This document shows, in pieces, positions 10,951 to 18,106 of a stretch of DNA of 64,000 bases (its first letter is position 1; each line of letters opens with the position of its first letter). The notes beneath the pieces are model-generated. The model was not told where the DNA came from. It saw only the letters and a list, made by a program, of their open reading frames with translations, and searched no databases. This DNA is from Rhodoblastus sp963804045. Lineage in GTDB: Bacteria > Pseudomonadota > Alphaproteobacteria > Rhizobiales > Beijerinckiaceae. The stretch covers positions 62,001-126,000 of the forward strand of contig CAWDOR010000035.1 of the NCBI GenBank assembly GCA_963804045.1, written 5' to 3'. A program made the position numbers and the translations under genes.

Positions 10951-11128
10951 GACCCGCCTCCCCCTTGATCTCCACCTGAGTCAATAATGTACACTGAATC
11001 GTGTGAGACGGTGTTTGCCGAATGCGATAGGCTGCGTGGGCTCGAGATTTCGGCGTCCGAACGGCGCCATATTTTCGCGCGACAATCTTTCGCGACAATC
11101 TTTTGCGACAATGGGTTCCGGAGGGCGA

Positions 11129-11572
11129 ATGAGCGCGGACGCCAAGACGAAACGAGAGCGCCGTCATATTCTGATCGTCGAGGACGATCAGGACGACGCC
11201 TTTCTGTTGAAGCGGGCGCTGACTTCGGCCGCCCGCGACGCCAATGTCGATCTGCACATCGTCCACACCGTCAACGGCCTGGACGCCTTGGGCGCCGTGG
11301 CTCGCGACGATCTGCTGGAAAACCTGCCGCAAGTGATCGTCGTCGATTTGAACATGCCCTTGGTCGATGGCGGCCGCTTTCTCGATGCGCTGCGCTCCGA
11401 CCTCGGCCTGACCGACGTGCCTGCCGTGGTGCTGACCACGGCGACCGACAAGACTGTCCTGGACAAGGCTATGTCTCAGGGGGCCGACGCGGTGTTTTCC
11501 AAGCCCAACAGCCAGAGCGAGCTGCTGGCCATCGCCCGGGAGATACTTGCCTTCGGCAGTGTCCCCGCCTGA
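11129..11572 (+). CDS. Stand-alone response regulator (Rcp1-like)
   Basis: A 147-residue single receiver domain with the extended loop of Rcp1-type regulators: acidic pair in V-E-D-D-Q-D-D (19-20), phosphoacceptor D73 in V-V-D-L-N-M-P, T103/T104 in L-T-T-A, K125 in F-S-K-P-N-S. I chose ATG 11129 because a GGAGGG site lies just upstream; longer in-frame starts from 11003 add unlikely sequence. It is divergent from the PAS kinase gene across a 178-base gap, so both probably share a control region. It has no DNA-binding output and likely acts by protein contact or in a phosphorelay. Confidence 0.88.
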   Translation: MSADAKTKRERRHILIVEDDQDDAFLLKRALTSAARDANVDLHIVHTVNGLDALGAVARDDLLENLPQVIVVDLNMPLVDGGRFLDALRSDLGLTDVPAVVLTTATDKTVLDKAMSQGADAVFSKPNSQSELLAIAREILAFGSVPA

Positions 11573-11751
11573 TCGGGCCGCCTCGAGCTTTTTCGGCGCA
11601 ACATCCAGAGATATTGCGCAAAATCGCAAAACGGCTTGCAAAGTTTCAATCGAGCCTGGTGGGAAACCCTGATGCCGACCACCGGACCCAAGTTCGGGCG
11701 ACGCCATCCAGATCCCCCTGGGATCCTTGGCGTCGCGGGAAAGACCTATAT

Positions 11752-12483
11752 TCACCCCACCAGGGCCCAGCCATTCTGCCCCAGCCTTTCCTGCGGCAGA
11801 TATTGCGCCTTGTAATCCATTTTCCTCGAGCCCTCGACCCAATAGCCGAGATAGAGATGCGGCAGGCCCATGGCCTTGGCGCGCTCGATATGGTCGAGGA
11901 TCATATAGGCGCCGAGCGAGCGGCGTTTGTGTTCGGGGTCGTAGAAGGAATAGACCATGGACAGGCCGTCATCGAGGATATCGGTCAGGCAGCAGGCGGT
12001 GAGATCGCCGGCTTCGCCCTCGGCGCCGGTCTGCCGGTAGAGCGCCAGCCGGCTTTCGACATGGCTGTCCTCGATCATCATGCCATAGTCGATCATGGCC
12101 ATGTCCGCCATGCCGCCGTCGGAATGGCGGCTGTCGAGATAGGCGCGGAACAGTTTGAACTGGCTCGGGTCCGCGCGGGCCGGGCCGAAATCGCCTTGAA
12201 TATCGGCGTTGCGCGCCAAAATCTTTTTCTGCGTGCGGTTGGGCTCGAATTCATCGACCAGGATGCGCACGGAGACGCAAGCCTTGCAATTTTCGCAGGC
12301 CGGTCGATAGGCGATGGTCTGCGAGCGGCGGAAACCGGAATGGGTCAGCGCGTCATTGAGGGTCGCCGCGCGGCGCCCGACCAGATGGGTGAAGATCTTG
12401 CGCTCCTCCTTGCCCGGCAAATAGGGGCAGGGGGCCGGCGAGGTCAGGTAAAACTGCGGGGGGTCGCGGGGTTCGCTGGACAA
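11752..12483 (-). CDS. bpt: Aspartate/glutamate leucyl-tRNA-protein transferase
   Basis: A 243-residue protein of the arginyl/leucyl-tRNA-protein transferase family. In bacteria of this type Bpt adds Leu to N-terminal Asp or Glu and so marks proteins for ClpAP degradation. The N-terminal half has F-Y-L-T-S-P-A-P-C-P-Y-L and the Cys cluster C-E-N-C-K-A-C (about residues 63-69). The C-terminal half has the acyltransferase signature Y-F/Y-D-P..R-S-L-G and L-Y-L-G-Y-W-V-x-G-S-R-K-M-D-Y-K. It is complete and of normal length. The RDD-protein gene ends upstream at 12497, 13 bases before this start, so the two are probably co-transcribed. Confidence 0.94.
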   Translation of the reverse strand: MSSEPRDPPQFYLTSPAPCPYLPGKEERKIFTHLVGRRAATLNDALTHSGFRRSQTIAYRPACENCKACVSVRILVDEFEPNRTQKKILARNADIQGDFGPARADPSQFKLFRAYLDSRHSDGGMADMAMIDYGMMIEDSHVESRLALYRQTGAEGEAGDLTACCLTDILDDGLSMVYSFYDPEHKRRSLGAYMILDHIERAKAMGLPHLYLGYWVEGSRKMDYKAQYLPQERLGQNGWALVG

Positions 12484-12496
12484 GGCCGCCCTCCGC

Positions 12497-12994
12497 TCAG
12501 GCGCGCCGCAGGACGATCACGCCGGCGAGCATGTCATGCAGGCAGCGCTTGTCCGGGGTCACCAGCGAGATCAGCAGGATCGGCGCGACCATCCAGCTCA
12601 GGTAAAACAGCACGGCATGGAAGGCCGCATAGAGAAAGGGAACCGGCGCGCCGTCGACCCGCCGCATCTCCAGGTCCATGGCCTTCATTCCCGGCGTGGC
12701 CCGCCGCCAGCCGGAAATGGTGATGCCGTTGTAAAAAAAGGCGATAACCGCGAAAAACGCCGGCAGGATGAAAATCGCCAGCCAGAACGAGGCGAAGAGT
12801 GTGAAAAGGAAGGCGACAGGCGACACGCCCAGCCCGAGCACCGCCAACAGGAAAAACGGAGCGATCGACAACAGGCTGATCAGAAGCAGGTCGAGCAGAA
12901 TGGCGATCGTGCGCCGCGTGCGCACGCCGGCCAGCGCGCTGGCCGGCAGCGGCGCGAGCGGATAAACGGCGGTGGGGCCCGAAACCTGGGTCAT
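12497..12994 (-). CDS. RDD family membrane protein
   Basis: A 165-residue membrane protein of the RDD family. The family signature is present: R-R-T-I-A-I-L-L-D-L-L-L (about 26-37), two long central membrane helices, and a last helix pair after W-R-R-A-T-P-G-M-K-A-M-D-L ending D-K-R-C-L-H-D-M. The role of the family is poorly known, with transport or ion homeostasis proposed for some members. It lies directly upstream of bpt. Its ATG overlaps the TGA of a small repeat-encoded reading frame (12991-13149), which may couple their translation. Confidence 0.85.
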   Translation of the reverse strand: MTQVSGPTAVYPLAPLPASALAGVRTRRTIAILLDLLLISLLSIAPFFLLAVLGLGVSPVAFLFTLFASFWLAIFILPAFFAVIAFFYNGITISGWRRATPGMKAMDLEMRRVDGAPVPFLYAAFHAVLFYLSWMVAPILLISLVTPDKRCLHDMLAGVIVLRRA

Positions 12995-13149
12995 GGCGCA
13001 TCCTTTTGACAGCGACGCTTAATCTGGCCCCGGATCGCGAGTCGCGCAAGAGGCGCCGCCCGCATATCGACAGGCGCCGCCAGCATGTCGACAGGCGCCG
13101 CCAGCATGTCGACAGGCGCCGCCAGCATATCGAGAGGCGCCGCCAGCAT
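12991..13149 (-). CDS. Possible 52-residue ORF made of the 21-bp repeat
   Basis: On the minus strand the tandem repeat reads as heptads L-A-A-P-L/V-D-M, repeated four times, then R-A-A-P-L-A-R and a short basic tail. The ORF can start at ATG 13149, and its TGA (12991-12993) overlaps the ATG of the RDD gene. It is in the same frame as the acetyltransferase upstream and follows that gene's TGA without any other stop. I see no ribosome site. It could be a leader peptide, a lost C-terminal extension of the acetyltransferase, or chance. Confidence 0.25.
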   Translation of the reverse strand: MLAAPLDMLAAPVDMLAAPVDMLAAPVDMRAAPLARLAIRGQIKRRCQKDAP

Positions 13150-13188
13150 ATCGAGAGGCGCCGCGGGCTTATGGAGAAGCGCCGCCGA
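13042..13188. repeat. 21-bp tandem repeat, about seven copies
   Basis: Seven units in register, from 13042 to 13188. The best units begin at 13063, 13084, 13105, 13126 and 13147, and read CATRTCGASAGGCGCCGCCAG (R is A or G, S is C or G). Units 3 and 4 are identical; the outer units are decayed. The array fills the gap between the acetyltransferase stop codon and the promoter-proximal part of the RDD gene. Confidence 0.95.
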
Positions 13189-13746
13189 TCAGCTCACGCA
13201 TTCGCTGGCGCGCCAGGCCAGCAGCTCCGCGCCCTCGCGCAGCGCCTGGCCGGAGCCGGGCTCGAAGCCCAGCCGGCGCAGCAACCGCCAGGAGGCGGCG
13301 TTCTCGCGCGGACATTCGGCGACGATTTGCGCCTGCGGAAAAGCCTTGATCGCCAGCCTCAGCACCGCGCCGGCGCCTTCCGCGCCAAAATGCTTGCCGT
13401 GATAGGGCGCGCCCAGCCAGAAGCCCAGCTCAAGCGCATCATCCTCGCGCAGCAGAACCCCGGCGCAACCGATCATCACGCCGCTGTCGCCGGCGCGCAG
13501 CGCGGCGAAACAGCCGCGCCCCGCCTTGGGCAGGCCGATCAGCCGGTCGGCGTCGGCGAGGGTGAAAGGTTGCGGCAGCAGCGAGCAGCCATGAGCGACC
13601 AGTGGATCGTTGGTGAGAAACACCAGCGGAAAAGCGTCGCCGGCCTCCAGCGGCGCGACGCGCAGCCGATCGGTGCGATAAAAACCCTCGGGGAATAATC
13701 GTTCCCGGAAATCCGTGTGGGCGCCGGGCCTTTTGGGCGCGCTCAT
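13189..13746 (-). CDS. GNAT family N-acetyltransferase (RimJ/RimL-like)
   Basis: A 185-residue GCN5-type acetyltransferase of the RimJ/RimL group. ATG 13744-13746 is preceded by GGGAGAAGGATC. It has the R-L-R-V-A-P-L-E-A-G-D N-terminal strand, the E-L-G-F-W-L-G-A-P-Y-H-G-K-H-F-G acetyl-CoA region with the G-x-x-A-G variant of the pyrophosphate loop, and N-x-A-S-W-R-L-L-R-R-L-G-F-E near the end. The substrate is unknown. It lies just downstream of hemB (58 bases) on the same strand. Its stop codon is followed at once by the 21-bp repeat array, in the same open frame. Confidence 0.88.
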   Translation of the reverse strand: MSAPKRPGAHTDFRERLFPEGFYRTDRLRVAPLEAGDAFPLVFLTNDPLVAHGCSLLPQPFTLADADRLIGLPKAGRGCFAALRAGDSGVMIGCAGVLLREDDALELGFWLGAPYHGKHFGAEGAGAVLRLAIKAFPQAQIVAECPRENAASWRLLRRLGFEPGSGQALREGAELLAWRASECVS

Positions 13747-13804
13747 GATCCTTCTCCCTAAAGCCAGGCGGAAAGAGTTTTCGCGCAAAAAGACGCGACG
13801 AGGG

Positions 13805-14818
13805 TTAGCCCCCCTTTTTGAGCTTTTCCGCCACCTTTGGCGCGAAATAGGTGAGAACGCCGTCCGCTCCCGCCCTTTTGAAGGCCAAAAGGCTCTCCAT
13901 CATGGCTTTTTCGCCGTCGAGCCACCCATTTTGCGCAGCAGCCTGGATCATCGCATATTCGCCGGAAACTTGATAGGCGAAGGTCGGAGCGCCGAAGGAA
14001 TCTTTCGTCCTACGGATAATATCCAGATAGGGCATGCCGGGCTTGACCATGATCATGTCCGCGCCTTCCTCCAGGTCGAGCGCGACCTCGCGCAGCGCCT
14101 CGTCGCTATTGGCCGGGTCCATCTGATAGGTGCGCTTGTCGCCGACCAGCGTCGCATTGGTGCCGATGGCGTCGCGGAACGGCCCGTAGAACGCCGAGGC
14201 GTATTTGGCCGCATAGGCCATGATCTGCACGTCCATAAAACCCTCGCTGTCGAGGCCGGCGCGAATGGCGCCGATGCGCCCGTCCATCATGTCGGAGGGG
14301 GCGATGATGTCGGCGCCGGCGCGGGCCTGGTTGAGCGCCTGTTCGACCAGAACGGCGACGGTCTCGTCATTGAGGATGGTCTCGCCTTCCAGCAAGCCGT
14401 CATGGCCATGGCTGGTATAGGGATCGAGCGCGACGTCGGTGATCACGCCAATGTTGGGAACGGCTTTCTTGATGGCGCGCACGGCGCGGCACACAAGATT
14501 TTCCTCGTTCAGCGCCTCGGAGCCATTGGGATCGCGTAAATGCGGATCGGTATAGGGAAACAGCGCCAGGGCGGGGATGTTCAGCTCCGCCGCCTGCTGC
14601 GCGGCGGCCACCGCCTCGTCCACCGAGAGTCGCTCGACCTCGGGCATGCTCTTGACCGGGGCGCGGAGCTTCTCGCCTTCGACGACGAAGATCGGCCAGA
14701 TGAGATCGTTGACGGTCAGCACGTTTTCGCGCACCAGGCGGCGCGCCCAATCGGCCTTGCGGTTGCGGCGGGGGCGGCGGATCAGATCGAGCGCGGGATC
14801 GAAGGGCGGGTTGGTCAT
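13805..14818 (-). CDS. hemB: Delta-aminolevulinic acid dehydratase (porphobilinogen synthase)
   Basis: A 337-residue HemB, which condenses two 5-aminolevulinate molecules to porphobilinogen for haem, cobalamin and related tetrapyrroles. ATG 14816-14818 follows GAGGACC. Both Schiff-base lysines are in conserved contexts: D-K-R-T-Y-Q-M-D-P-A-N and M-V-K-P-G-M-P-Y-L-D. The R-P-R-R-N-R-K N-terminus and D-V-A-L-D-P-Y-T-S-H-G-H-D-G lacking a zinc Cys cluster indicate the magnesium-dependent type. The nearest gene upstream is divergent. Confidence 0.97.
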   Translation of the reverse strand: MTNPPFDPALDLIRRPRRNRKADWARRLVRENVLTVNDLIWPIFVVEGEKLRAPVKSMPEVERLSVDEAVAAAQQAAELNIPALALFPYTDPHLRDPNGSEALNEENLVCRAVRAIKKAVPNIGVITDVALDPYTSHGHDGLLEGETILNDETVAVLVEQALNQARAGADIIAPSDMMDGRIGAIRAGLDSEGFMDVQIMAYAAKYASAFYGPFRDAIGTNATLVGDKRTYQMDPANSDEALREVALDLEEGADMIMVKPGMPYLDIIRRTKDSFGAPTFAYQVSGEYAMIQAAAQNGWLDGEKAMMESLLAFKRAGADGVLTYFAPKVAEKLKKGG

Positions 14819-14932
14819 GGCTTGGTCCTCTTCACTCCCGCTTATCATATTCGCAGCGGCGTCGAAAATTTTTGCCGGATCGGGGCAAATAGATTAACCC
14901 AGGCGGGAGGCTGCTGAAAAGGCAAATCGCAC

Positions 14933-15454
14933 ATGACCAATTACGCCCCCGGCGGACACAACGATCTGGAATCCTCGGCGGCGATTCACGTGGGCGCCAA
15001 ACCCGGGCCGGACGCCGAGGAGGCGCGCTGGAGCCTGACGCTGACGATTTTTCTGCGGCTGGTGTCGCTGCTGTGGATTGTCGAGGGGCTGGAGCAATGG
15101 CGCCGCGTGCTGGCGCCGGCGGGCGGAAATTTTCTCGACCTGTCCGCCGCAACCGTGGCGGCCATCGTGTTTTTCGCCGTGCTCGACCTAGTCGCCGCCG
15201 TGGGCCTGTGGCTGGTCGCGCCCTGGGGCGGCGTGGTCTGGCTGCTGACCGTGCTGGCGCAGCTCTATGTCGCCACGATCAAGCCGGGCTTTTTCCTCGG
15301 CGGCGGCGCGCTGAAACTTTTGGACGGCGCGCTGATCGCCGCCTATCTGTTCCTGTCCTGGCGCGCCAATGTCGCCAGCGGCGAGATCGGCGCGCTGGAA
15401 ACAGCCGTGGACTGGGCGAGTCGAAAGCTGCGTTCTACTTGGGGCGCCAAGTAA
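14933..15454 (+). CDS. DUF6163-type small membrane protein
   Basis: A 173-residue protein with a soluble N-terminal 40 residues and about four membrane helices (around residues 38-55, 70-92, 95-112 and 120-140). The position directly before ldtR and the layout match the DUF6163 family that sits beside ldtR in Rhizobiales; the family name is from memory. No function is known. The neighbourhood suggests a link with peptidoglycan cross-linking or the envelope stress controlled by LdtR. ATG 14933 has a weak AAAAGG site. Confidence 0.7.
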   Translation: MTNYAPGGHNDLESSAAIHVGAKPGPDAEEARWSLTLTIFLRLVSLLWIVEGLEQWRRVLAPAGGNFLDLSAATVAAIVFFAVLDLVAAVGLWLVAPWGGVVWLLTVLAQLYVATIKPGFFLGGGALKLLDGALIAAYLFLSWRANVASGEIGALETAVDWASRKLRSTWGAK

Positions 15455-15634
15455 GAAATACTCAAGGTAAACGCTTTTCGGATTCAGCAAGGATTCACTT
15501 CAAATCACGCAAATCGCGTTCATTTTCGATTCAGTTTGTTGTTTAAACTCGTTTTCATTCGGCGCGGCTATTTTGCATATATCAACGGCGCGCAACCAAG
15601 CGCCTCCAGGAAACCGCAACGAAAGAGCCAAGCC

Positions 15635-16147
15635 ATGAGCAATGTTGTGAAGACGGAAGTCTCCGCCGCCCGCGCCGAGCGCGGCGCCACTGTCCGCCCC
15701 GTTTATCTCGAGGCGCTCACCCTGATCGAACGCCTGCATCGCCGCCTGCTCGACGTCATCAAGGACGAATTCGACCGCCGCGGCCGTTCCGACATCAACG
15801 CCGTCCAGGCGCTGCTGCTCTACAACATCGGCGACTCCGAACTGACCGCCGGCGAGCTGCGCACCCGCGGCTATTACCTCGGCTCCAACGTCTCCTATAA
15901 CGTCAAGAAGCTGGTGGAAATGGGCTATCTGCACCATGCCCGCTCGCGCGTCGACCGCCGCTCGGTCCGCATCAGCCTGACCGGCGAAGGCAAGGAAGTC
16001 CGCGACATCATCGCCAGCCTCTATGACAAGCACGTCCACACGGTCGAACAGATCGGCGGCGTCGCTCCCGACGAATTCCGCAGCATGAACAACGCCCTGA
16101 TCCGCCTGGAGCGCTTCTGGACCGACCAGATCAAATATCGCCTCTGA
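15635..16147 (+). CDS. ldtR: MarR-family regulator LdtR
   Basis: A 170-residue winged-helix regulator of the MarR family, very close in layout to LdtR of Liberibacter and Sinorhizobium, which controls an L,D-transpeptidase and osmotic tolerance. The helix-turn-helix is D-I-N-A-V-Q-A-L-L-L-Y-N-I-G ... T-A-G-E-L-R-T-R-G-Y-Y and L-G-S-N-V-S-Y-N-V-K-K-L, with the wing around R-S-R-V-D-R-R-S-V-R-I. I chose ATG 15635 because it gives the family N-terminus and follows GAAAGAGCC; the track-length frame extends further upstream without support. The next gene downstream is an L,D-transpeptidase, as expected. Confidence 0.92.
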   Translation: MSNVVKTEVSAARAERGATVRPVYLEALTLIERLHRRLLDVIKDEFDRRGRSDINAVQALLLYNIGDSELTAGELRTRGYYLGSNVSYNVKKLVEMGYLHHARSRVDRRSVRISLTGEGKEVRDIIASLYDKHVHTVEQIGGVAPDEFRSMNNALIRLERFWTDQIKYRL

Positions 16148-16177
16148 GGTCCAAGCTTACGGTTTTCCTGAGACTTG

Positions 16178-16206
16178 AGCCGGGCTCATCGCCCGGCTTT
16201 TTTCGT
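16178..16206 (+). terminator. Rho-independent terminator after ldtR
   Basis: An 8-bp GC-rich stem AGCCGGGC / GCCCGGCT with a short loop, followed by seven to eight T. It ends the ldtR transcript, so the transpeptidase has its own promoter in 16207-16335. Confidence 0.9.
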
Positions 16207-16335
16207 TTTTGCTCTTTGCCGCCTTAAAATCGCCGCGCTATTCGCGCTCTGTTAACGCCAATCAGCGAAATCTTCCGGCGATTTCCTGCGGCGCGTCTCG
16301 CGCTCGCGACAAACGGACCTACGGAGACAGGACCC

Positions 16336-17643
16336 TTGTTTCTGCACCAACGCATTCTCGGCGACAAAAGCCGCCGCGCCGCCCTGTTTCTGACCGCCGC
16401 CTTGAGCGCGGGCCTCGCCGCGACCTCGGCAAACGCCCTCGACCAGGCCGAATGGGCCCAGGGCTATGACGCCGGCGCCCGGCTTCAGGTCACCCGCACC
16501 AATACGCCGCTGCTGTCGCCGCGCACGCTGGCCGCGACCGAAACCGCCATCGAGGATTACCGTCGCATTGTCGGCAATGGCGGCTGGAACAAGGTGCCCG
16601 CCGGCGCCAGTCTCAAGCTGGGCGCCTCCGGCCCCGCCGTCCTGGCCTTGCGCAAGCGCTTGATCGTCACCGGCGATCTCGATCCCAACGCCACTTCTTC
16701 GGGCGTTTTCAATTCCTATGTCGAAGTCGCGGTCAAGCGCTTTCAGGCGCGCCACGGGCTGATCGAGAGCGGCGTGGTCAATCAGGCGACCATGGACGCG
16801 CTGAACGTGCCCGCCGATTATCGCCTGCAGCAGCTCGAAACAAATCTGATCCGCCTGCGCAGCTTCTCCGCCAATCTGGGCGAACGGTTCGTCACCGCCA
16901 ATATTCCCGCCGCCGTGGTGGAGACGGTGGAGAACGATGCGATCGCCACGCGGCATATCGCCGGCGTCGGCAAGATCGACCGCCAGTCGCCGGTGATGCA
17001 GACAAGGGCGCTGGACATTGATTTCAACCCCTATTGGACCGTGCCGGCCTCGATCATCCGCAAGGATCTGATCCCGCGCATGCAGGCCGACCCCAATTAT
17101 CTGCGCGACAACCACATCCATATTTTCGACAAGGCCAATCAGGAAGTGCAGTCGGACCAGATCAACTGGCACTCGCTGGACGCCACCAATTACCGCTTCC
17201 GCGAGGATCCGAGCACCGAGAATTCGCTCGGCGTGGTGCGCATCAACATCAATAATCCCTATGGCGTCTACATGCACGACACCCCGGCCAAGGGCGTGTT
17301 CGGCGACGACTTCCGCTTCGTCTCCTCGGGCTGCATGCGCCTGCAGAATGTCCGCGACTACGTCGCCTGGCTGTTGAAGAACCAGCCCGGCTGGGACCGC
17401 GACCATATCGACCAGGCCATAGCCTCGGGCGAGCGGCTCGACGTCAAGATCGAGCCGCCGGTCAATGTCTATTGGGTCTATATCACCGCCTGGGGCACGC
17501 CCGAGGGCATTGTCCAGTTCCGCGAGGATATTTACCGCCGCGACGGCTTTTCCCCCGACGCCGCCCGCTCAGCCGCCGCCCAGCCTTCGGCGGCGGTGCA
17601 GCAGCAGTCCGACCGTTTTGACGCGGCCCCGGACGACCGCTGA
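16336..17643 (+). CDS. Periplasmic L,D-transpeptidase (YcbB-like, with peptidoglycan-binding domain)
   Basis: A 435-residue exported enzyme that makes 3-3 cross-links in peptidoglycan or attaches proteins to it. It appears to start at TTG 16336, with GGAG ten bases upstream; no ATG fits the signal peptide (residues 1-34, ending A-N-A). Residues about 95-155 form a PG_binding_1 domain (A-S-G-P-A-V-L-A-L-R-K-R-L). The YkuD catalytic domain has H314 (Y-M-H-D-T-P) and the nucleophile C333 in S-S-G-C-M-R. The C-terminal tail is Ala/Gln-rich. It is the probable target of LdtR encoded just upstream. Confidence 0.92.
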   Translation: MFLHQRILGDKSRRAALFLTAALSAGLAATSANALDQAEWAQGYDAGARLQVTRTNTPLLSPRTLAATETAIEDYRRIVGNGGWNKVPAGASLKLGASGPAVLALRKRLIVTGDLDPNATSSGVFNSYVEVAVKRFQARHGLIESGVVNQATMDALNVPADYRLQQLETNLIRLRSFSANLGERFVTANIPAAVVETVENDAIATRHIAGVGKIDRQSPVMQTRALDIDFNPYWTVPASIIRKDLIPRMQADPNYLRDNHIHIFDKANQEVQSDQINWHSLDATNYRFREDPSTENSLGVVRININNPYGVYMHDTPAKGVFGDDFRFVSSGCMRLQNVRDYVAWLLKNQPGWDRDHIDQAIASGERLDVKIEPPVNVYWVYITAWGTPEGIVQFREDIYRRDGFSPDAARSAAAQPSAAVQQQSDRFDAAPDDR

Positions 17644-17690
17644 GCCGGAGAAAGCGCTCGACGAAAAACCCCGCGCCGGTGGTGAACCGG

Positions 17691-17727
17691 CCCCTGAAAG
17701 TTGGACGCCAACCTTCAGGGGTTTTTT
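17691..17727 (+). terminator. Rho-independent terminator after the L,D-transpeptidase
   Basis: A long stem CCCCTGAAAGTTGG / CCAACCTTCAGGGG with one mismatch and a 3-base loop, followed by six T. Confidence 0.9.
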
Positions 17728-17849
17728 GTGGCTACGCGCCCCTGGTTTCGGATTCGCCGTGATTTCGCGCGGAACCCGAAACGGGGGCGGCGCGTTTCCG
17801 CGCCAAGGCTCGCCGGCCGGCGGAGTCGGACAAGCAAGGGGAGGCCGCC

Positions 17850-18093
17850 ATGTGGCGAATCGCGCTCAAGCTACTGGCGCCGGCGGTCGCTATCCTCCTG
17901 ATGGGGACGTCGGCCTCGCCAGCGGCGAGCTGTTCCGGTCACCATAAGCAGTGCGAAACCTATTGCGAGAACTCATCATCACAATTTCGTCGGATGCCTC
18001 AGCGTCTGTCAGAACAGTTTCGATAACTGCAAGGCGACGGGCTGCTGGGAGAGTCCGAAATCGGCCAAACGTTGCGGCTATTCGCGGGATTAG
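17850..18093 (+). CDS. Small Cys-rich exported protein (one-base frameshift)
   Basis: A short gene missing from long-ORF lists because of a frameshift. ATG 17850 has a strong AAGGGGAGG site. A signal peptide (M-W-R-I-A-L-K-L-L-A-P-A-V-A-I-L-L) leads into S-C-S-G-H-H-K-Q-C-E-T-Y-C-E. The frame as written stops at 18024. Removing one base at 17969-17974 (GAACTC to GACTC) continues as T-H-H-H-N-F-V-G-C-L-S-V-C-Q-N-S-F-D-N-C-K-A-T-G-C-W to a stop at 18091-18093, giving 80 residues with about eight Cys in the mature part. The spacing suggests disulfide bonding, and the C-x-x-x-C pairs could also bind metal. No family is recognised. Confidence 0.65.
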
Positions 18094-18106
18094 ACGCCCC
18101 ACAACT

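Noticed and set aside
13042..13188. CRISPR array
   Set aside because: The units are head to tail with no spacers between them, and no cas genes are nearby.
13006..13698. A 230-codon plus-strand Arg-rich frame through the 21-bp repeat
   Set aside because: It is antisense to the acetyltransferase, and its R-R-R-Q-H repeats arise only from the tandem array.
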